Shown here: piece after piece, positions 59,857-64,000 of the stretch
Position numbering within the stretch: the first letter of the stretch is position 1
Layout of the letters: every line of letters begins with the position of its first letter
NCBI GenBank assembly: GCA_965216645.1
Contig: CBDCGJ010000001.1
Coordinates: 1-64,000 of the forward strand
Direction of reading: 5' to 3'
Length of the DNA: 64,000 bases
Origin: CBDCGJ01 sp965216645
Lineage (GTDB): Bacteria > Pseudomonadota > Alphaproteobacteria > GCA-2731375
Translations under genes and position numbers: made by a program
Notes under the pieces: generated by a model
Told to the model about the DNA's origin: nothing
Databases searched by the model: none
The model's input: only the letters and a program-made list of their open reading frames with translations

Positions 59857-61062
59857 ATGGATCTGTCCTTCACGCCCGAAGACGAAGCCTTCCGTCAGGA
59901 AGTCAAGGATTTCATCGCCGAAGCCTACGACGACGAAATGCGCGACGCGGTCAGCAAAAGCCACAATAATTACCTGCCCAAGCATTTGCAGGTGCGCTGG
60001 CAGAAGCGCCTGTTCGAGCGCGGTTGGGTTGCGCCGAACTGGCCGAAGGAACATGGCGGCGCCATGTTCACACCGACCCAGAAATATCTCTACGACCTGG
60101 AAATGTCCGCCGCCGGCGCGCCGGGCATCGTGCCCTTCGGCCTGAAGATGTGCGCCCCGGTGATCATGAAATTCGGCACGGAAGAACAGAAACAACGCTT
60201 CCTGCCGGATATACTGGAAACCAACGTCTGGTGGTGTCAGGGCTATTCCGAGCCGGGCGCAGGCTCCGATCTGGCCAGCTTGCAGACCAAGGCGGAGGAT
60301 AAGGGCGACCATTATTTGGTCAACGGTCAGAAGATCTGGACCTCCGCCGCGCAGCATGCGGACTGGATCTTCTGTTTGGTGCGGACGTCGAAGGAAGAGA
60401 AACGGCAGATGGGCATTTCCTTCCTGCTGATCGAGATGGACAGTCCGGGCATCTCCGTCGAGCCGATCATCACCATCGACATGCCGGGCGAAAACGCGCA
60501 GGAGGTCAATTCGGTCTTCTTCGAGGATGTGAAGGTGCCGAAGGAAAATCTGATCGGCAACGAGGGCGAGGGCTGGACCTGCGCCAAGTATCTGCTGGAG
60601 TTCGAGCGCGGCAATCCCTATTCCAGCGGGCTCTATCAAGGTCTGAAGAAAGTCCGGAAAATGGCTCAGGCGCAAGGCCCGGACGGCGCCCGTCTGATCG
60701 ACGACGACGCCTTCAAGGCCAAACTGGCCAGCGCCGAAAGCCAAGTGGCGGCACTTGAGATGACGGAACTGCGCATCCTCAGCCAATTGAGTACTGGACA
60801 AAATATGGGCCCCGAATCGTCGCTGATGAAATGCCGGGGCACGGAACTGCAGCAGGTGGTCAGCGAACTGGCGCTCGAAGCGGCGGGCGTCTATGCCCAG
60901 CCGTTCCAGCCGGTGGCCTGGGGCCGTAACGAGGAGCCGATCGGGCCGGACGGCGTCGGCGCCGCCGCACCCCGCTACTTCAACTACCGCAAGGTCTCGA
61001 TCTATGCCGGCTCCAACGAGGTGCAGCGGAACATCATGGCCAAGCTGATCCTGGGGCTTTAA
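59857..61062 (+). CDS. Acyl-CoA dehydrogenase
   Basis: 401 residues, the standard length. FAD-dependent alpha,beta-dehydrogenation of acyl-CoA. WCQGYSEPGAGSDLASLQTKA (flavin-binding), VNGQKIWTSAAQHADWIFCLVRT, and the C-terminal YAGSNEVQRNIMAKLILGL are typical. The position usually taken by the catalytic base in this C-terminal motif (YxGTxEIQ) reads GSNEVQ, so the Glu is present. Its substrate is unknown, and it is not closely like the AidB pair in length or motifs. It is followed 10 bp later by the GNAT gene. Confidence 0.92.
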   Translation: MDLSFTPEDEAFRQEVKDFIAEAYDDEMRDAVSKSHNNYLPKHLQVRWQKRLFERGWVAPNWPKEHGGAMFTPTQKYLYDLEMSAAGAPGIVPFGLKMCAPVIMKFGTEEQKQRFLPDILETNVWWCQGYSEPGAGSDLASLQTKAEDKGDHYLVNGQKIWTSAAQHADWIFCLVRTSKEEKRQMGISFLLIEMDSPGISVEPIITIDMPGENAQEVNSVFFEDVKVPKENLIGNEGEGWTCAKYLLEFERGNPYSSGLYQGLKKVRKMAQAQGPDGARLIDDDAFKAKLASAESQVAALEMTELRILSQLSTGQNMGPESSLMKCRGTELQQVVSELALEAAGVYAQPFQPVAWGRNEEPIGPDGVGAAAPRYFNYRKVSIYAGSNEVQRNIMAKLILGL

Positions 61063-61072
61063 GAGGCGCGGC

Positions 61073-61537
61073 ATGTCCGACGTGGCCGACGTCGTATCCG
61101 TCAGCATCAGAAAGGCCGCCGCGGCCGACATGCCGGCAGTGGTTCTGCTTGACGAGCGTGATACGGGCCAATCGAAGCCGGACTATTGGCAGGACATCTT
61201 CGACCGCTACGTTGCCGCCGGGCGGCGCGACCGCTTCTTCTTGGTCGCCGAAACCGGTGACCGGGTGGTCGGTTTCATCGTCGGCGAAGTCCGCGCTTGG
61301 GAATTCGGGTCACCGCCAAGCGGTTGGGTTTTCGCCATCAGCGTAGCACCCGACATTCGGGAGCGGGGCATTGCCAGTCAACTTTTTGAAACTGTCTGCC
61401 AACGTTTCCTCGCCGCCGGCGTGGCCACGGTACGGACGATGATTTCCCGCGAGGATGCGTTGAATCTCTCGTTCTTTCGCAGTCAGGGTTTGAGCGCCGG
61501 CCCCTATATCCAGTTGGAAATGCACCTTGACGAATGA
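61073..61537 (+). CDS. GNAT family N-acetyltransferase
   Basis: 154 residues. Acetyl-CoA binding motif A is visible as VFAISVAPDIRERGIASQLFETVCQRFLAAGV (with the Arg-x-x-Gly-x-Ala pattern), preceded by the beta-strand VVGFIVGEVRAWEF. The later segment LSFFRSQGLSAGPYIQLEMHL completes the fold. The acceptor is unknown. It is 10 bp after the acyl-CoA dehydrogenase, so co-transcribed, and 17 bp before the Rrf2 operator. Confidence 0.87.
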   Translation: MSDVADVVSVSIRKAAAADMPAVVLLDERDTGQSKPDYWQDIFDRYVAAGRRDRFFLVAETGDRVVGFIVGEVRAWEFGSPPSGWVFAISVAPDIRERGIASQLFETVCQRFLAAGVATVRTMISREDALNLSFFRSQGLSAGPYIQLEMHLDE

Positions 61538-61554
61538 GGCGCCATCGCCGACAC

Positions 61555-61580
61555 TAAATCGGTAATGGAGTACCGATTTA
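61555..61580. promoter_or_regulatory. Operator for the Rrf2-family regulator
   Basis: Perfect inverted repeat TAAATCGGTA (61555-61564), spacer ATGGAG, TACCGATTTA (61571-61580). It lies 13 bp before the rrf2-like start and has the 26-bp size of IscR-type sites. There is no T run, so it is not a terminator. Confidence 0.65.
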
Positions 61581-61593
61581 ATCGAGCGCCCTG

Positions 61594-62040
61594 ATGCGGC
61601 TACAGAAATCGTCCCTATTCGGCCTGTATGCCGTGCTGGAATTGGCCAGCGCGCCGGATCGGCAGCTCTCGACAGCCGATATCGCCGAGAAATACGGTAT
61701 CTCGCCGCATCATCTGGCCAAGGTAATGATGACACTGGTGCGCGCCGGCCTGGCCCAATCGGTGCGCGGCGTCGGCGGCGGCTATCGGTTCACCGGGAAT
61801 GTCACCCGCGTCACCCTGCTGGATGTGATCGAGCTGTTCGAACCGGTCGGCGCCGACCGGGATACCGCCGACATCGCCGTCGCGGTGGATACGGCAGTCG
61901 GTCAGGCCGTACAGGACGTCCGCGCGGAAATCGACGAATTGGCTAAAGCCACGTTCCGCTCCATCACCTTGAAAACCTTGCTGCGCAACGCCGACAAGAT
62001 CGACGTGGCCATCGGCGACGCAGTGGCGTTGGCGGAGTAG
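61594..62040 (+). CDS. Rrf2 family transcriptional regulator without Cys cluster
   Basis: 148 residues. The Rrf2 winged helix-turn-helix is clear: SLFGLYAVLELASAPDRQLSTADIAEKYGISPHHLAKVMMTLVRAGLAQSVRGVGGGYRF. The family iron-sulfur cysteines (three Cys near residues 92-106 in IscR, NsrR and RirA) are absent; I see no Cys at all in the protein. It therefore should not sense through a bound cluster. An upstream palindrome suggests autoregulation. The target genes are unknown; the GNAT and dehydrogenase just before it are candidates. Confidence 0.86.
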   Translation: MRLQKSSLFGLYAVLELASAPDRQLSTADIAEKYGISPHHLAKVMMTLVRAGLAQSVRGVGGGYRFTGNVTRVTLLDVIELFEPVGADRDTADIAVAVDTAVGQAVQDVRAEIDELAKATFRSITLKTLLRNADKIDVAIGDAVALAE

Positions 62041-62045
62041 TCGCT

Positions 62046-62143
62046 CGTCGCCCCGGACGCAGCGCAGCGGAGAGCCGGGATCGTCACAGGCTCGGTGCTT
62101 GGGACGATCCCGGATATCGCCTGCGGCGATTCCGGGATGACGA
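62046..62143. repeat. Dispersed palindromic repeat, copy C (divergent)
   Basis: Contains GAGAGCCGGGATCGTC and an outer GATCCCGG...TCCGGGATGACGA pairing with an inner GCCTGCGGC hairpin. It is related to copies A and B in layout and in the CCGG(G)AATGACG/CCGGGATGACG ends, though less similar in sequence. Confidence 0.45.
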
Positions 62144-62181
62144 GAATGGGAACGAATGAACAGATTTGATGACATGACTTG

Positions 62182-63396
62182 TTAAGCCGACAACCTGCGG
62201 GTCACGTAGCGGCCATGTCGTTTCAAGGCCTTAACCGAACCGCCTTCCGCGACCAGATGTGCCGCCGCGGCCGGGTCTTCGACGACAAGGCCCGACACGG
62301 CACCGATCCCGTAATGCGCCAACGCCGGTGCCAATGGCGTGCCGGGGCCGATCAGGATGCAGTCGGTTGCGTTGCCGCGCGCGTTGAGCACGCGTGGGAA
62401 CGTGCCGTTCACCAGGACGGAGGAGGTAATCAAGGCACCGTCGGCGCTGGCCATGACCTGTTCCGTCGCCGTCTCCGGATGCTCGTCGTCACGCGGTTCC
62501 ATCTCGACGATCTGGACGTCGGCATAGCGGTCGCCGAAGCCGGGGAAGCGGCCGACGCAGGCGATCCGCCCGGAGCTGCCTGCGAAGGCGTCAAGGCCGT
62601 TTTCGTTGCCGCCCGTCAGGTCGTAGCGGTTGTAATGGGCATTGATGGCGGCGATGCCGAGGGCGCGTTCGGCCCCGTTACCCGACTGCGCATACCCCGC
62701 CAGATCGCGCAAGGGGCGACCCGCATAGGCGCCCGCATCGCTCAGCGGTCGACAGCCGGCCGTGCCTTTGGCGGGGGTGTGGGCCAGACCGCAGCCGTTC
62801 GGTCCTTCCACCAGGGTCCAATTCAATCCAACCACGACTCGTTTCGCATCGCCTCCGCCGACGCCGCGGGCCAATTCGGCCACCGCGTTCTCCGCCCCCC
62901 ACCAACGCCGTAGCGATGCCAGGTCGGACGGCAGGAGTGTGCCAAGCCCGCCAGTCACGTCTCGCCAGCGTTCGAGCGCGTGGGCGGGTAAAGCAACGAC
63001 GGTGGGAATGCCGGCGGCAACGGCGCCGAGGATTTCGTCCATCAGGCCGGCGCCCGTCTGCTCCTGCTCGCCGAACTTCTCCACCACGATCAGATCGGCG
63101 TTCGCTTCGACGGCGCGGCGCAGCATACGGGAGACGTCGGTCAAGGCGGCATGATCCAGGATGCAATCTTTGTTGGCGCGGCTTTGGACGGTGGCGCGGG
63201 CGATCGGTGCGCGTTCGCCATTGTCCATGGCCACCGCGTCGACGCCAAGGCGTCGGCCGTCCGGTTCCCGCAAAATGTCTTGAACCAGCCCGCCGACCCG
63301 CCAACCGCGTGCCGTCATCTCCTCGGCGAAGTCCCAGAGCAGCCGCCGGTTGGCGGTTTCCTCGGTATAAAGCAGTGCGGCCAGCTTGACGGTCAC
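62182..63396 (-). CDS. DUF2478-DUF364 fusion protein, possible molybdenum/heavy-metal role
   Basis: 404 residues made of two parts. The first, about residues 1-165 (AALLYTEETANRRLLWDFAEEMTARGWRVGGLVQDI... ADLIVVEKFGEQEQTGAGLMDEILGAVAAGIPTVVALP), resembles DUF2478, a P-loop-like domain found near molybdate uptake genes. The second, from about VVVGLNWTLVEGPNGCGLAHT through FPGFGDRYADVQIVEMEP and ADGALITSSVLVNGTFPRVLN, resembles DUF364, a putative heavy-metal chelation domain. Domain naming is from memory of family appearance. It lies next to the RraA gene (stop and start 1 bp apart). No molybdenum gene is in view. Confidence 0.72.
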   Translation of the reverse strand: MTVKLAALLYTEETANRRLLWDFAEEMTARGWRVGGLVQDILREPDGRRLGVDAVAMDNGERAPIARATVQSRANKDCILDHAALTDVSRMLRRAVEANADLIVVEKFGEQEQTGAGLMDEILGAVAAGIPTVVALPAHALERWRDVTGGLGTLLPSDLASLRRWWGAENAVAELARGVGGGDAKRVVVGLNWTLVEGPNGCGLAHTPAKGTAGCRPLSDAGAYAGRPLRDLAGYAQSGNGAERALGIAAINAHYNRYDLTGGNENGLDAFAGSSGRIACVGRFPGFGDRYADVQIVEMEPRDDEHPETATEQVMASADGALITSSVLVNGTFPRVLNARGNATDCILIGPGTPLAPALAHYGIGAVSGLVVEDPAAAAHLVAEGGSVKALKRHGRYVTRRLSA

Positions 63397-63397
63397 C

Positions 63398-64000
63398 TCA
63401 CTCGATCTCCAGGCATTTGCTCAACAACTCGTCGGTGACATAGCCCGGCACGGTCTGGCCGTCCGCCACGTTTTTGGTGGCGGTTTCTTCAGCGGCCTGG
63501 GTCGCCGGCAGGCGGGCCAGGACATCGCCGATCCGCGCATGGGGCACGACGACGACGCCGTCCTCGTCACCCACAACCACATCGCCGGCGTCAATCGGCA
63601 CGCTGTCGAGAACGACCGGCAGGCCGATGGTGCCGGGACCGTTGCGGTCCGGCGAATTGGGGGTCAGCCCGCGGCAGAAGATCGGCAAGCCGACGTCGCG
63701 GATGCCGGACAGGTCACGGGCCAGGCCGTCGCTGACCAGCGCCACCGCACCCGCATTCTTGGCCATGCCGAGCACCAGGTCGCCGGTCACCGCCGCACCC
63801 ATATAACCATCCGTCGCCGCAACCAGAACGTCGCCCGGCTGTACCATTGTCAGGGCGGCGGCCAGCGCCAGATTGTCCGCCGGCCCACAATGACAGGTCA
63901 GCGCCACGCCGGCGAAGGTTGCGCGATCGGGCAACAGCGGTTTGATCCGATAGTCGAGGGCACCCTTGCCTTCCATGCAATCGACCAGGAAGCCGGTTGG
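63398..64000 (-). CDS. RraA family protein (partial, 5' end off window)
   Basis: Reads on the minus strand from beyond the window edge (PTGFLVDCMEGKGALDYRIKPL at the edge) to a stop at 63398. The RraA/HMG-aldolase fold is recognisable: GVALTCHCGPADNLALAAALTMVQPGDVLVAATDGYMGAAVTGDL, then GAVALVSDGLARDLSGIRDVGLPIFCRG and IDAGDVVVGDEDGVVVVPHARI, with the Arg-Asp of the metal/oxyanion site (ARDLSG). Members range from 4-carboxy-4-hydroxy-2-oxoadipate aldolase to RNase E regulators; which one this is cannot be said. Its last codon is 1 bp from the DUF2478 gene start, so the two are in one operon. Confidence 0.85.
   Translation of the reverse strand, partial: PTGFLVDCMEGKGALDYRIKPLLPDRATFAGVALTCHCGPADNLALAAALTMVQPGDVLVAATDGYMGAAVTGDLVLGMAKNAGAVALVSDGLARDLSGIRDVGLPIFCRGLTPNSPDRNGPGTIGLPVVLDSVPIDAGDVVVGDEDGVVVVPHARIGDVLARLPATQAAEETATKNVADGQTVPGYVTDELLSKCLEIE

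Noticed and set aside
61555..61580. Terminator after the GNAT gene
   Set aside because: There is no T run after the inverted repeat and it lies 13 bp before an Rrf2 start, so an operator is more likely.

Overview
The window looks like chromosome of a GC-rich alphaproteobacterium, probably in or near the Rhodospirillales. This is an inference from the PhaR/PhaA/PhaB set, a DUF2125 gene next to a prephenate dehydrogenase, many acyl-CoA and aldehyde/aromatic catabolic genes, and HSGLAPESR-coding dispersed repeats. There are about 55 protein genes. I see no tRNA, rRNA, CRISPR array, prophage or large insertion sequence.

Layout. (1) 1-12.4 kb: a LapB/LssB-like type I secretion permease/ATPase (cut by the left edge) is divergent from a giant 3512-residue RTX-type surface protein. 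The middle of that protein is coded by more than six tandem copies of an 822-bp unit that look identical. A TTCG-loop terminator follows. (2) 12.4-17.3 kb: glycerophosphodiester phosphodiesterase; a TetR regulator with a perfect 20-bp palindrome at its start, coupled to a crotonase and a haloalkane dehalogenase; a ParDE toxin-antitoxin pair; and a LysR regulator. (3) 17.4-27.5 kb: two tandem AidB-like acyl-CoA dehydrogenases, probably under the LysR, then an oxidoreductase/isopropylmalate-dehydrogenase-like pair, a gamma-glutamyltransferase-like enzyme, an alpha/beta hydrolase and an acyl-CoA ligase. (4) 27.5-41 kb: PhaR, a GFA protein, an MFS transporter, a crotonase, a probably inactive isochorismatase-like protein coupled to a VOC protein, a formyltransferase, a membrane adenylate cyclase, PhaA-PhaB, an MscS channel, a ChaC-like cyclotransferase and a DMT transporter. 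(5) 41-47 kb: the core tyrosine/phenylalanine block (chorismate mutase with a PDT-like tail, two tandem HisC-like aminotransferases, prephenate dehydrogenase) beside DUF2125 and a methyltransferase. (6) 47-50.8 kb: a ferric-iron binding protein and permease behind a Fur-like operator, then a second DMT transporter. (7) 50.9-57.9 kb: small accessory catabolic genes (dienelactone hydrolase, VOC, LLM oxidoreductase, RidA, EthD, ThDP enzyme, cupin) ending in a frameshifted c-type cytochrome and a small palindromic element. (8) 58-64 kb: RecQ, an acyl-CoA dehydrogenase, a GNAT, an Rrf2 regulator with its own operator, a DUF2478-DUF364 fusion and an RraA-family protein cut by the right edge.

How the parts fit: PhaA and PhaB make (R)-3-hydroxybutyryl-CoA from acetyl-CoA for polyhydroxyalkanoate, with PhaR as the likely repressor; similar TGC-N3-GC(A/G) motifs lie upstream of phaR and phaA. 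Chorismate mutase, aminotransferase and TyrC form the tyrosine route. The secretion ATPase and the giant protein form an export pair. Four promoter palindromes each sit beside a gene of a matching regulator class or transport role. All assignments are by reading motifs; no database search was run.
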